A stretch of 64,000 bases of DNA from Microplitis mediator (GCF_029852145.1 NC_079970.1:2356001-2420000), one strand, 5' to 3'; shown: positions 49,498 through 63,920, counted from the first letter of the stretch. Made by a program: numbers and translations. The notes: generated from the letters alone by a model not told the origin.

Positions 49498-52400
49498 TCA
49501 AAATGAGCTTTCACGTTTCGACTTTAATTTATCGGTCGGAGTTTCGGGACTCGGCGTCATCGCGGGATTATCGTACGCGTACTCTAAAGTTGAATCTTCA
49601 CTTGCAAATTTAGTGGACACTGATGTACTAGTTGTATTTGGAGTAGAAGATCCATTTGAATCATTATTGCTGATGCTATTTGAGTCTTGTGAGTTTGAAG
49701 ATGCTGAGGAAACTGCAGCACTTATTGTCGGCAACGTCGAAATTACGACATTAGATTGGACGGGTTTAACTACCGTAACATTTTCTATATCGTCTCTTAT
49801 TTTGTTTTTATTGGAATTCTTGGCCCACTTTTTTCCAAATATTTTTTCAACCGCAGATCGTATTTTTTTAAACTTAACAACTGTTCTTACCAGAAAAATA
49901 ATAATTGCTAGTATTGTTATCAAAGTAAGGGCCAATGAAATTTTAACGAGTGATCCAAGTTTTTGTACATCGTCTGAAAAATAAAATTTACAACTACATA
50001 AAAAGATAAAACATTAAATACTTATTTTTAAACTTTTATACTGGCTCTTAAAGTTTTTACTTTTCTTTTATACTTTAAAAAAAAAACGGCAGTAAAAGTT
50101 AGAATGAAAAAAGGCTCTCGTAAATTAAGATAAGGGCTGTTATGGTCAAATTTATTTTACGAAATTTTTTACCGCTTTTACCACCCAGGTCATAGGTAAC
50201 GAACGTGAAAATTGCATTTATCGATTTTACATCTACTTGATGTATTTCTTATAGCATTACTATATAAATATAGATTACTATATATATATAGCTTTCAGTA
50301 AACCTATTCTATAAAAATAAATTTAACTTCTATTATACTTTTCCTTCTTTTCCATATAAAAAAAAAAATATTCATTATTTATCATTCTCACTTTGAATCT
50401 CAAATTTTCAAAAAACGTTTTTTGAAAATAATCTAATCTTGAAAAATTTTTCAGGATCTTCAGATCAAGTCTCATGAAAGCGAATTAATGTCGCAAATAA
50501 TTTACCAAAATTTGAATAAGAGTTGCGGAAAAAAAAAAAATCGGAATAGATGGGAACAGACGAAAATTCAATTTTGAAAATAATATTCACTGACTGTAAT
50601 AAAATTAATAATTAAAATTTTGTCCCATGGTGATTTTCATTTTTTCACAATAATTTTTTTTTTGGGCGGTCGTTAAATTTTTTGAAACATTCTGACGACT
50701 ACTTCCGGGCCCATAACTTAAGTAGGGATTTTTTTTATTACAATTGTTTGTAATAATAAATAAAATATATAAAATTCAAATTCACTTTCTCTTGAATTTT
50801 ATAGCTCATTTATAATGAACATAAATAAAATCGCGTGCACGTCATACTATGTGCCAGTCGTATAGTAGTAAAATCGAGCGGTATATTGCGTGCAGACTGA
50901 TATGCATCGTCAAATTATCCTGTATAACTATACATAAAAAAATATACTAAAAAAAAAATATAAAAGAAAGAAAATTTATTTTCTCAATATCAAATTTTAC
51001 ATCGATTATTTTTTTACATAAACACATTTTTTAAAAAATCTCATTTTATTTTTCCCGCTATTTTTCGCGGCTCAATTGCACTTAAGAAAAAACAAAATTT
51101 TCTTTTAAAATTCATCAATTTCGAGACATTTTCTTCGAAAGTCATCATTTTGTTTTAGGGAGAGACCTTTTGATAATTTTAGCCTCGTCTAAAACGAGCG
51201 TCCTAATCAAACTACGTTACATTATAAAACAAATATTCGCTCATAAAACAGAATTAGTATAATTAAAAGTGAATAAATTGTTAAATTAAAATTTAGTGAC
51301 GACAATATTTTCCTTTGTTTGAATTATTAACCCGTTAAAATCTCTCTCATACATTTATCACGAGAGTTACAGTCACTTAATCTCTTCGCAAGGGTATGAC
51401 TCACACTGTCTAATTAATATTCAAACGTTGTACTAACTTACCTCTTAAGTTCTCATCTCGTCCTAGGTCTGCACGTAGTACGTATCTCTGGTCGTGCAGG
51501 TACTCTGAAAGTTTATATTAAATATAAAATAACCGAACAAAAAATCTAAAAAAAATTCACACAACCCGTGTAATTATTTTATCGTTAATTTATAACAGAT
51601 AGAGCCTAATTTAAAATTTAATCCACAAAAAAATATATGTATATAAATATATAGGATTGAAAGTGAAGAACTGAACAATTAAGGTAAATAAATTGGAAAT
51701 AGGAGTACTAGCGATAATGTAATAACGATAATCATTAGATTTAATGAAGCAAGTTTCGAACACGGGAAATGTCGTGGAATTGATAGACGCGTTAGACTTA
51801 GCACTTTCGAAGTTTGTAAGTTTTGAACCGCGGCTCGTTAACACTCTGTGCCAACTCGATAACGAGCTGGCTTCCGTTGAGTTAACAAACCTGATGTTGA
51901 CGCTCACTACAACCTTATGCATCGATGTATGATGTTTACATAAACGTATATGTATACATACATAAACAATCTATCGTGTCTCTCATCAAACTTGTACATC
52001 TTTGTATTCCGAACAAATTTACTAATCAACAATTTTAAATTCGATAAAATGTTATCATATATTTTGTTTCATGAAATATGTTTACAAAATTCATTTAAAT
52101 AATAATTGCCGTCTGTTGACAATTTTAAAATTCATAGAAATAATTCAAAATTACTTCTCCCATACGAAAAAAATATATATCCAGATATATCCAGGCAAAT
52201 CTGGAATATGTCGCATATATGCAACATATATATAAATATATGTCTCATATATGCAGATTTGCCCGGATATATCCGGATATATATTTTTTTCGTATGGGTC
52301 TGTAGTGATTACAGTATTGGTTTTTTTCAATTTCGTAAATTTTAATTTTTTTTTTCAGTAGAAAAATAAATAAATAGAAAAAAAAATGATTCTGAAGTTA

Positions 52401-55400
52401 GCAGACAATTGACAATTTTTGGATTTTTTTTTCAAAAAATCAATTAAAAAAAAATAATAAAAATATGCACGCGTAAAAAATTAAAAAAACTACAAGTGCA
52501 ATTTTTTAAAATATTTTTTTTTTTATAATTAATTTTGTAAAAATTCAAAAAATTATTAGACGTCAGCAAACTTCAGGATCATAAAAAAAAAATATTTAAT
52601 AATTTTTAAAACTCTCAAGTGTGTTCTTGTCTTCTATTAATGTACTTTATGATTAATATATGATAATAATTTTTATCTCGTACAAAGTACGTTAATAGAA
52701 TTTTAAAAATGTCAGTTAATTTTTTACTTTTACGACATCATTAGCCTTGTTACATTAATGGTGTCGGAAGAGTAGTAAAAAAAATTGACGTATGATTTAC
52801 CGGAAGTTTTATGTATATATATATACATACATTCAACTATCGTGTCATCCATCATGTTTCTTACAGTACAGCATTATGGTATTTTTCCTTCCCCCCAGTC
52901 CTCAAACCCAGACCGCTGGTTCCTGCATTAACGATACAAGAACATCTACGAGACATTCTAAAAGACTAATGCTCGATTTATACAGACCGCAGAAAATAAA
53001 TGCATTTTTTTTTATACATCTTATATATCTCTATTATTATTTATTGTAACTCACAACAATTGTATCATTACTCTCTGTACTATTTTTTAAAATAAAATAG
53101 GAGGTCAAAAAATCTAGTGATTCCCCCGGTCTCGAAGTTATAGACTACAATAAAATAATAAAAATATTTATTTATAAACTCCAATAACTTTTTTTTTTAC
53201 TGACAAATTAAAATTTTTCCACAGAAAAAAAAAAAGATTTCGTGATGCAAGAAATTTTTCCCCGCCTCAAAAATTTTCTTGGTGCGAAAAATTTTTTTAT
53301 TTAAAATTCTAGTTCTTTTATTGCCCACTGCGATCATTAAAAATACTTTAGCCCCGTTTTTTACTGATTATGTAGACTACATTGTTTACAAGGAATGTTT
53401 TGTCTAATTTCGCTATTAAGAGATAAAATTTAAATATATGTAAAAGAGGGTTGAGGGTTTGGAATAGTTTATAACCAGATTGTACTGCATGTAAAATGGA
53501 AATAATAGATTAATGTAGCGCAGACGCAGTGTGAAATTTATAAGTTAGGTCGTGATAGCAACCTGCGGCAAACAATTCCCTACAATACAATAGTATAGCA
53601 TACAATAATTATCGTAAGCTTTCCTGGTGGTTCCCGCATCGTCATCAACATATGCCACGTTCATTTACTATTCTTACGTACTTTAGAATAACTGCCGTAT
53701 CACTTATTATATACATATATATGTATGTAAGTGTGATTACACTGGATGCACTATGAAATCTTACAGTAAAATACCATCTATATTTATCTTAATTGTCCGG
53801 AGTAAATGAGTCATTTAAAAAATTTTTTTAAATGGAAAACTTGATATATTTTATCGCAGTCCTACTTAATTCTTAATGCAACAAATTTTGACATTTCTAT
53901 GAGTAATTTTTTTTTTTATAAAATTTTTTATGATAACCATAAATTTTTTCGTAAATTTGTGCCTTTTTATAATTTTTCGGTTTCTGGGAGCGGGAAAAAA
54001 AAAATTTGAATTTTTCCGACGGCTTTCGTCTCACTTTACTACTTTATAATTCACAGGCGTAAAATAAATTCGATTATGTAAAAATATTAACTACAGAATG
54101 TAGCAGGTTAATTTTCAAGGGCAAATTTAAAATAATCATGGTGACAAAAATAAATTTAATAATAAAAATTACAAGACTGAGGACAGACACTATACTACTG
54201 AGTCACTATAAAACACATGTTGTAAATAAATAAAAACTCAATAAGTTTGACTTTGAGTGATAAATTTTTTTATTGATGTCGAAATAATATATATAAAAAA
54301 AAAAAAAAAAAAATTAAATTGAAAAAGATCTACCTGACTCGGTTTGAAATTACAAAGTATAAAAAAACGTGTATTGAATTGGCGCCAAACCAAGAAAGGA
54401 AGAGAAGAAAAAAAAATTCACGACGGGGGTATATGTTGTTGTGTTGTATTGTACAATAAAATTGGATGAAAGTAGTACAGTAATATATATATATATATAT
54501 ATATATATATGGTATATAGGATAGAAGTAAAAGGAAATAGAATAGAATGGAATGGAATAGAAGGTAAAAAAGAAGAGCCAAGAAGTTGATGAGTCATCGG
54601 GTAAACTCGCTTAACTTCTTTATACTTGGGAGCAGGTTGTCGGTTGTATGGAGAACCGACGACTACAACTACCACTGGGACTTGGCTCGATTGGAGCGTC
54701 AGGTGTAGAATAATTGAGGCTTAGGTTACTCAAGTGTACATATGTATACTCAGGTGAACCCTATTTTACATATACCATTTTTTTCCCATTGTCATGTTGA
54801 TAAAAATTATAGATCATTTACGAGTTATTAAACACTGAGAAAAATTTTAAAAATATCTACTGTTTTTTTTTACTCCACGTGGTGTCGGTAATAAATTACG
54901 AAACATAATTATTTAATAGACTGACGTAAAATTGCATAATATCCTGCATGAATGAAATAATCATCAATCGAATGTGTCATGTTTTTATTTTTATAAAAAT
55001 ACCGTACGCAGTTGTGAGAAAATAAAATTTTGCATATTTAATTTTTCACTCGGGTTTTCCTACTAAAAAAATGAATTCTTATCAATATATCATGAGCTTA
55101 ATATTTATCGAAATTCTGGATGTTCAAATTTGCCAACTGTTTCGATATATGTGTGAGTAATGAGTCAAAGAGAATAATTAATTAATTTGATTACGTACAA
55201 TCGCACTCACGAGACTCGTATCGATGCTGTTTAAATATTTAACGTCAAAGGATATAAATTAAAAATTTTTTCACATTTGTAAATATATGCAAACATGCGC
55301 GGGCGTGTGAATTTATTGTAGTGAAATGACAAATGGAGTTGATGGTTGAATAAAAAAAAGTATTATTAAAATTTTTCGGCATTAAGCCGTTGACATTTTG

Positions 55401-56057
55401 AAACATTGAATAGATGTGACAGCCTGCTGCTGGCATTGTGTAATAATTCAAAGGCAAAAGGACCCTGGCATCTTCGTATCATGGAATAAAAAATATAAAA
55501 ATAATAACTCAAGGTAATTTATTACCACCACGCCCTATTCATGAGATGTGTGCATCCCACACTCGTACTCGTTACTGCAGGGTAAATTTATACATATGTT
55601 TTATAACGACTACTTTAAGAAGATTTTCTTTTCTTTCCTCTCTAATAATGTACATTGTTATATTTTTACATTGAATTACTACAATTTATGACTTCTTTTT
55701 TTTTACCAACAAAAAAAAAAAATTTGAGTAGTGAATAGAAGAAAATTTCATTTGTAGTAAAAAAAATTCGTCGTTATTTCGGGGGTTGAAATTTTTAGAG
55801 CTGAATTTTTTTTTAGAAATTAAAAATAAAAATAAAAATGAAAATTTACCTTGACAATCTTTGACACAGAGATCGAGATGGTGATTATGAGTAGTGGGAT
55901 CGCAAATCGAAGAACACGGCAGACATTGAGAGTCGAAAAGACTACAGTATTCTGTAGTCGAGCATCTTTTCTCACCGCACTTTGTTCCCGCGGGATCTAG
56001 TGTCGACTCCGATATTCCGAGCACCAAAATAAACACCAACAAGTTGAGCAGCATCAT
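49498..56057 (-). CDS. grnd: Grindelwald-type TNF receptor
   Basis: Single-pass receptor for the insect TNF Eiger; in Drosophila it activates JNK signalling through Traf2/Veli. Exons: 56057..55850 (69 codons + 1), 51504..51442, 49973..49498 (TGA). Total 747 nt, 248 residues, in frame; the Drosophila protein is of similar size (about 240). Order: signal peptide MMLLNLLVFILVLGISES (1-18); one eight-cysteine ligand domain (C27, C32, C38, C45, C48, C52, C64, C68, with TTEYCS and THNHHLDLC); EYLHDQRYVL just after it; transmembrane helix about 99-119 (LALTLITILAIIIFLV); basic stop-transfer KFKKIR; Ser/Asn/Thr-rich low-complexity stretch; C-terminal LEYAYDNPAMTPSPETPT. The family was recognised by the lone short Cys-rich domain, its sequence and the tail. 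The small exon 2 was found by phase and splice consensus. Intron 1 is about 4.3 kb and contains a striking hairpin (52159-52298). Confidence 0.88.
52159..52298 (-). repeat. 140-bp near-perfect hairpin in grindelwald intron 1
   Basis: Arms CCCATACGAAAAAAATATAT / ...ATATATTTTTTTCGTATGGG extend inward through ATCC(A/G)GATATATCC(A/G)GGCAAATCTG, with only two differences over about 45 bp. The inner part also pairs CATATATG with its complement. Flanks carry TCT on both sides (52156-52158, 52299-52301), possibly a 3-bp target duplication. On the minus strand, which is the sense strand of grindelwald, both arm differences become G-U pairs. Confidence 0.8.
53222..53320. repeat. Fragment of the ttcttg/caagaa MITE family
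   Basis: CACAGAAAAAAAAAAAGATT followed by CGTGATGCAAGAAATTTTTC and AAAATTTTCTTGGTGCG matches the left part of the element at 37264. The right end was not found, so this copy appears truncated. It lies in grindelwald intron 1. Confidence 0.5.
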
Positions 56058-59000
56058 TAAATAATATTTTTATATCCTCATTAAGGTTCGCTTTTAAAAT
56101 CCTCCACTATTTTTAACGACATGTTTGTACACGCCGACTCGGTGGATTTCATTTTAAGTCTGAAAGAAAGCGTCAATGAGTAAAAAGAGTTTTATTTTAA
56201 CGCATTCAATTATAAATTTACAGGCGTATAAATAAAATGAAATGCTGCGAATTAGTATAAGAGGATTTTTTAATTGATTTAAACTAGTGGATTTTATTTT
56301 TCTCCTCTCATCTCATCTCATTTCGGTGTATTGAGAATAAGCAAATTGAAAGGGCGCAGCTGGTTTGTACTACTAAAGCGGATTAGTAGTTAATAGGCTG
56401 CAAATAATACGCGCATTCACATTTTCAGTAATTGCGTATTATCGTTCATCATGTAGCATTACAAATTTATTTGGGACTTTAGTCTCTATGGAATTCTCTC
56501 TATTCATGTTCCACATTAATTTATATGCTTCATTGAATTATTAAGCATCTGTACATATATATGACTTTCTCATAAATCACTTAATTTAAAATTAAAAAGG
56601 TTTTTTATAAACTTTATTTTTGCCATTTGAAATACAGAATTTTCTTTTTCTATTTATTAATTTATTTGGCCAAAAATTTTTTTCAAACTTTTTACGATCT
56701 CACAGAACTCAATTTTTCACTAAAATGTCAAAAAATTTTCACGGAAATAATTTTTTAACCATAGAAATTAGAATTTTATTTTTCTATCTAAAATGGCGGG
56801 AAAATTTGGAGCCTTTGAAAATTTTGATTAAGGGTACAGTCAAATTTATTTTTAAATAAACGCAAAATTTTTCAAATTTTTCAAATAGTGAAAATTCATT
56901 CTAGTATATATATATGAAAAAAAAAAAAATAATTATTAATTGTTCCATAAATTCGTGTACAATAAAATAATTAAAAATTGAAACAAAGAATAAAAATACG
57001 TTCTTACGTATATATGTTTAAAAAAAAAAAAAAGTATTGGTTCGTGATACGATACAGTACGTGTTGGAATGTAAAATATAATTTCAATAAGTGATTAGTG
57101 TACATACATAAAGTACGTAACAAGTGATATGCCTCAAGGACAAGAAAATATTATGGCCATGGTGAGTCATATTGTCAACTTTATGAAAATTATTTTCTCA
57201 TCAAAAACTTTCACTAAAACTTTTATTATTATCGTAATTAAAAATCCATTAGGATATCGTTTTAAAAACTGAATTTTTTTATCTATCGTCTGCTCGTTAA
57301 ATTTGAATATTCAAAAGTAGTGTCTTGTTAAAAAAATTTATTATAGCGAGTTATGATTATGAAATCTTAATGAAGTATGCCGAGGATATTGATTATTTAA
57401 ACTAAATTCCCACATTACTCATCGTTACCGTTGGCATAAAAAAAAATATATATATATATTTATTTATAAAAAATATGATAATTAATTTAAATAAACATGC
57501 CGACCTAGAACTTATCAAATTAAAATCCATAAAATTACTAGCTATTTATTTTTTTTTTTTTTTCTAATAAAAAATAATTTTATTCCCTCGATTATTTTAC
57601 GCCTCGATTGCCGGCTCCATTTTTTTCTGCACTTGGAATAAATTGTTATATAACAGTAGTCATATATTTTGTTGTCTACTCCAATATTAGTTATCTAACG
57701 TAATACAATTGTAGAACAATTGTCAAGCACTGTGTGATGACGCAACAAATTTGCCTGCAAATAAGTTAGTTTTACGGATTTTAAACAAAGTTACTTATTC
57801 AAATAATTTTTCCCGCCTAATTAATAATTAACAAGTAAACTATCAAGGGAATTTTCTTAATAATTCTAATGACTATTCGATCGTTTCATTCACTGGAGTT
57901 TTTTTACTGAAGTGCAATGAACGGAAGTCGCAGCCACATCCGTGAATATTTATGTCATCTTGCCAAAGGATAAATCATCTTTGCAGAAACTTTTCTACTT
58001 AATTTCTCATTTCGTTCACTGACATTTCCCATTCTATCTTACGAAGAAAAAAAGTCTATTACTCACAAAAAATTACTACGCGATAATTTTTTAAATCATT
58101 TGTCTATTTTGCCCCGAAAAATTTATCTACTAAAAAAATATTAATTTCATTTTTGCGGTTCCAATGATCGTTGGGTCAAAAACATGAAAAAATCGATACG
58201 AGAAAATTTGTAATTTTGATAAATGGAGAAATGAACTTTTGTAATAAATAAATACTTATATGTAAAAGTATTATTTTCTTCAAGTATGTAGTGTAGTAAA
58301 TAGTAATATATAAAATGTCGCAATAAACCGCAACCAAAATGGCGGCCGGCGTAAAGTCAAGCGTTGGCGTTCTTATTCTTAATACAATATTCTTGTTCTT
58401 GTACAGTACTCTCTCCTCTCGAATTCGATCCAACAGTTATAGTTATAAGTCGGGGAATGTTGTTTGACTGGTTCTTGCATCGTGTGTTTAATAGTATTGA
58501 GTCGCTCGTATATACATAAACATAACATGTAACATATAACATGCTATAAAAAATTTATATATATATACCTATATTGTACACAGTAAAGTCATTGGTCTGT
58601 TTTATTAAAACTGAATACGTCTAGACAATTCTATTCCATTGTATATAACATATGTATATATATATGTAATTGTCAAAAATCATTCACCGTAACGATGTTA
58701 TATTCTTTGGAGCATAACTGCAGATCCTATGTCTCGTTAATTTATTCTACATATGTATATAGTAAAATATATCATATATATTTTTATATACATTAACTTT
58801 TAAATAATATTTATATAAAAAATGATTAAATAATTTATTAGCTAAATATTAAAGTTATAAACAGTAATAATAATTTGAAAATTTGAAAATACGCATGCGC
58901 ATTTTTGAAATATCTATTAATCTTTACCGATAAATAAATAAAAAAAAGTCTTACCTGGTACAGTGCAGCGCAGGTATAAAAAATAGGTAACGAGTTTACA

Positions 59001-59720
59001 TGATGTTTGAAAATGTTCACCTGGGTATATTGACTTCCTGTGTGCGACTGTCGATCGAAGAGCGTCGACCAGAACCCGGAGCTAAACCTACCAACCGGTC
59101 AGGTTCGACTCCCACCTTGAGAAGCTAACCCCCCTTCTTGGCACCTGCGGCTTTCCCTGCTTGTTTAACTGTCTCTTTTTTATTGTATCAACTTAAAGTC
59201 AAGCTCACTTGTTCTTTTTACCTGTTGCCAACCTGCGTGCGCAGCTCGATTCCTATCTGCCGATCGGCTCGCAATCCAATCAATCCTCGATTAATTTTAC
59301 CCGGTTATTAAATATTTAAGGAAACTTAAACTATTTCTTATGGGTAAATAAATAAACTTGTAAATTTTCAAAGTTGATTTAATAAATTTTATTTATACAT
59401 TTATATATGTATATATATATATATACATACTTCTTTTTATTGCGTATTAAAGGTTCATACAAAGATATAACAATGATCTTCACATATTGCGGCGTTACCG
59501 GTGCTCATGTTTGTATGGTGGATACAAATTCTTAATCTTTATTTATTTATCAAGGAAAAAAAAATAATTACTGTCCGTCTTTCTTTCTTAATGATTTAAT
59601 ATTTTAAAATATTAATCATCGGGGATATGTCGCAATTTAATCGTTCTGTTTTATTTAAGAGCCAGATCTTATTCACTTTAAACAAATGGCTTACAACTCA
59701 TACCTATAATTGCAGTTTCA

Positions 59721-59728
59721 ATAATAAT

Positions 59729-59777
<49 letters not shown>
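59721..59777 (+). repeat. (AAT)n microsatellite
   Basis: About 18 uninterrupted ATA/AAT triplets after TCAATAATAATATTAAT. A typical unstable trinucleotide tract. Confidence 0.9.
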
Positions 59778-59783
<6 letters not shown>

Positions 59784-60791
59784 ATTACTTATTCATAAAA
59801 CGTTGACACGAAAAGAGGCGTTGAGATAAAAAGTCAAATATAAAATAATAAATTATTTTAAAATTATTTATTTGTATAGATTTAGCAAAAAAACTCTTTT
59901 CACGTCAACATACGTTATAAATAATTTATTTATTAATTTACAAAGGTATTAATTATTATTTCATTAATTGTACAATTGTTTTTTTTATTATTATAATTAA
60001 TTAATTAATTAGTTTGTAAATAATAATAATGATACTAATAATAATAAGACGAGTTTTATTTGTATAGTCGTCAGTTATAAATTAAAACTTTAGACAATCA
60101 CAAATATATATATATTTTTTTATTTTATTTATTTTTACATATTTATTAATATTTGGTTGAGATTATTTTTGAATGCGCAAATAAAATGATCGTAGATCTT
60201 CCAGTGCGTCTGCTAGACACGCAAACAGTAATTTACAATTTTTATTTGGTAATTATTCTTATATATATATATATAGTATTTATATATAATTTCATTTGTA
60301 TTTGTTAATATTATTACAATTATTATTTTTTTTGTATGTATGTATGTAGTTTATTAATTACAATTTAATATGATAATAAATAGCATTCGCTATTTACTAT
60401 TAGAACGAAATTGTATAGATTTTTTTTTTTAAAACAAACCGCTAATAATGCAACGAGTAAGTTTGTGCGTTCATTTCAATAAATTTACTATTTAAAAGTT
60501 TATTATAAATATTATTTTTTTGTGTGTTGACAGATGTCACTTATATGTTAGTTATTTATAGACACCCTGTATTAAAAAATTTTTGTTTTGTCAAGAGACT
60601 TTGCCTACTAAGCACGCATTAAAGGAAAGGATGGGTTAAGATTTTATTAAGTTTTAAATTGCGAATTAACGTGTACCTTAAGCCGTTATTTTTATTCAAA
60701 TCATAATATTAATACTGATTTATTAAATATTACAGTTAAATAACTAAATTCGATAATCACGTCTCATTAACGTTCAGTCTTTACACGAGCC

Positions 60792-61722
60792 GTGAAACTT
60801 AATTTTTTTTACTAGGAACCGAATCAAACAAAACCTCAAAAGTTTATTAATATAATCCAGTAGACGGAAATAACTGAGAATTTGAGTTCAAATTTGAATT
60901 TATTTCAAGTATTTGTCAATTGATATAACAGGGTAAAAGAAATATGAGATTATTTTTCGAGATTAATAACACCCCCATGTAATTTGGCGGTATATTAATG
61001 TCATTATTTTTGTAACTGAGGAATAAATTAGTGTTTTAAATAATAAATGAGTGAGTTTTGATATGATTTTGTGGGAAATAAAATATTGTTATGGGCGAGT
61101 TGTGAAACTGAATTTTTTTTTTTACTAGGAACCGATCAAATAAAAACCTCAAAAGTTTGTTAATATAATCCAGTAGATTGAAATCACTGAGAGTTTGAGT
61201 TCAAATTTGAATTTATTTCAAGTATTTGTCAATTAATATAACAGAGTAAACAAATATAAGATTATTTTTCGAGATTAACAACACCGCCATATAATTTGGC
61301 GGTATATTAATGTCATTATTTTTGTAACTGACAAATAAATTAGTGTTTAAAATAATAAATGAGTGAGTTTTAATATGATTTTGTGGGAAATAAAATATTA
61401 ATATTGACCATCTGTGAAACTGATGTTTTTTTTACTAGAAACCGAATAAATCAAAACCTCAACAGTTTGTTAATATAATCCAGTAGATTGAAATAACTGA
61501 AAGTTTGAGTTTAAATTTGAATTTATTTCAAGTATTTGTTAATTAATATACCAGAGTAAAGCGAATTCGAGGTTATTTTCCGATATTAATAACATGACCG
61601 CATAATTTGGCGATATATTAATATCATGACTTTTGTTGATAAGAAATAAATTAGTGTTTTAATTAAAAAATGAGTAAGTACTGATATGATTTTGTGATAA
61701 ATGAAATATTGGTATTGACTTG
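60792..61722. repeat. Three tandem copies of a ~310-bp repeat unit
   Basis: Each unit begins GTGAAACT(T/G)A...TTTTACTAG(G/A)AACCGA at 60792, 61102 and 61414, giving periods of 310 and 312 bp. Shared landmarks in order: AAAACCTCAA(A/C)AGTTT, TAATATAATCCAGTAGA, AATTTGAATTTATTTCAAGT, AATTTGGCG(G/A)TATATTAAT, TATGATTTTGTG. Units 1 and 2 are closest; unit 3 is most diverged. There are no inverted ends, so it looks like a tandem satellite, not a transposon. The third copy ends around 61722. Confidence 0.88.
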
Positions 61723-63920
61723 TTGAATATATTATATTGTGTAGGTTATTAATAATCGTTTATAAATTTAAAAAGGAGTTAATATACTGGCCGGCACTAG
61801 AACGGAAGCGAAAAAAAGTTCGTTGGGGCATTATTATTGCCACCGTTCACGAACCATATCTACTCTTTATCACACGTCTTTTTGCTTAATTCATCATGCT
61901 ATGCACGTATGAACCGATATTAATGACGCCAAGCGCAGAGACATCCGTGATTTATTCGTGAAGCGTAGAGTGCCTACCTAAATTTTTAAAAAATCATTTT
62001 TATTTATTTTAATTTATTATTGCTATTTCTTCTACATATAAATGGAGTATCCACTAGACGGAATTTATTCACGCAGCATTAGCCGCAATTTATACTTCTT
62101 TTTTTTCACCTAAATATTATTAATATTATTTCAAATTTACATAGCTGCAAAAGCGTAGCTCATAACGAATACTCCATTATCATTTCATACAATTCGCACT
62201 CTATACTCTCATATTTTGATGTTACTGCGAATTCAGATCAATACGCAACGTCTGTCTCGTATGTACTGAAAAAAAAAAAATAATAAATAAATTACGAAAA
62301 TAAAATAAATGATAAAATTAAAATTGATTTTTAATAAATATATGATATATTAATATAGTAAATTTATAAAAAATAAAGGATGGTAATATAAAAATAAAAA
62401 AAATACACAAATATTAAAGTAGTCTTCGTCACTTTATTGATGTTTAATTAAATGACAGACGTTGGTATCGAAATAGAAAAATTTCAAAACATTACGAAAA
62501 CGGCACCTAATTCAGTCTTTTACAGGCCTCTGCGTTTGCCGTTTAATTCGGTTTATCTATCATTAATACAAAATATATACTATTTTTTTTTATCATTAAT
62601 ATTAATATTATTTATCTCATTAATGATAGTGACAATTATTAGCATTTACTTTATTTATCTATTAATAAAATAATTTCTTCTTGCTGACCAACGCTTTTCC
62701 GTTATATTAATATCATCTATGATACAAAGATTGTTATCATAGTAATTGCAGTTATTATAATACAATTGTACTCGAATAAATAAATAATAAAGACGCGGAC
62801 GTAATCAAAATTGAATGACCGCTATTCAAAATTGATAGACGTCCCCGCGATAAAATTAAATTGAGTATATTAATATTTTAAATTGAGACCCGAGAGTACT
62901 GGCCTAAATAGACATATTTACACGAAAGGCCAAATAGTTAATATTTTTTTGAAAACAATAATTGTCATGCCTAAATTGAATTTTCGAAAAATCTGATTGG
63001 GAAAAGCGTTTGTCAGGAAAAAATTACTACAAACAATTTAAATAAATTAGCAAAAGATTAATTTGCTTAACGATTTAAATATTTAATTTTCTTATCATAA
63101 AGCGCTAATTCTAATATTAATACCGAGTGTTAATTTTTTAGTCTTTAATTAAAAGAATTTCGTCAATGTTTTACTATCGACAATAATAAAAATAATAATA
63201 ATATTAATTAACTTTCATTTTTTTTGAAAGTTTAAATAATCATTTTTATTTATACTTTTAGTTTTATTTATATATATATACATATTTTTTTTTTTTATTT
63301 ATATATGTATATGTATGTACGGCGTTACGTACGTACGTAAAGAGAAAATAAATAATCAATGAAAAAATATATTATTAAAAAGTTGGTATTCATGTATAGA
63401 TATATAGAATCAGTGGTTTTTAGCGAGTAATTATAATACATTGCGTAAAGTTTGTTTTGTTTTTGTTGTTAGTTTTTTTTCCTTTTTTGTTTTTTTTTTC
63501 AGTTTAACTACTTACTTAATTAGACACATACTCATCATACACTCGTTTAATTACACATCTTTTACTTGCGCATTACTTCGCTCTTTCTTCAAATAATTTT
63601 TTTTAAATTACGATTAATCGTAATCGTATTACAAATAGTTTTTAAACTCAGTTAATCTCGAAACAAACAAAAAACAAAAATTTTTTTTTTAATTATACAC
63701 AGAAAATAAATGAGTGTGAGTAGATCGGCCATCAGAGAAATTTAAAATTATTAATAAATAGAGTAAATAATTTATAAAATAAAATTTGAAAAAAATGCGC
63801 ATGTGAAAAATTTAAAAATCAATAAGTGCATTTTTTGTAAATATTTTTTTTTCATTATTTACTATATTAATTTATAGTTTTAAATTTGTCCGATGGCTGC
63901 TATACTCACACTCATTAAAA

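Noticed and set aside
49613..49984. 123-codon plus-strand frame.
   Set aside because: It is the antisense of grindelwald exon 3; the minus-strand frame has the transmembrane and tail features and correct splice phase.
57129..57161. Short plus-strand frame MPQGQENIMAM ending at ATG|GTGAGTC, like a first coding exon.
   Set aside because: Only 11 codons, no recognised family and no matching downstream exon in the window. Kept only as a possibility.
62452..62673. 73-codon plus-strand frame MTDVGIEIEKFQN..., with an acceptor-like TTTTACAG inside.
   Set aside because: The first 40 residues look ordinary but the rest is hydrophobic low-complexity, and no partner exon or family is recognised.
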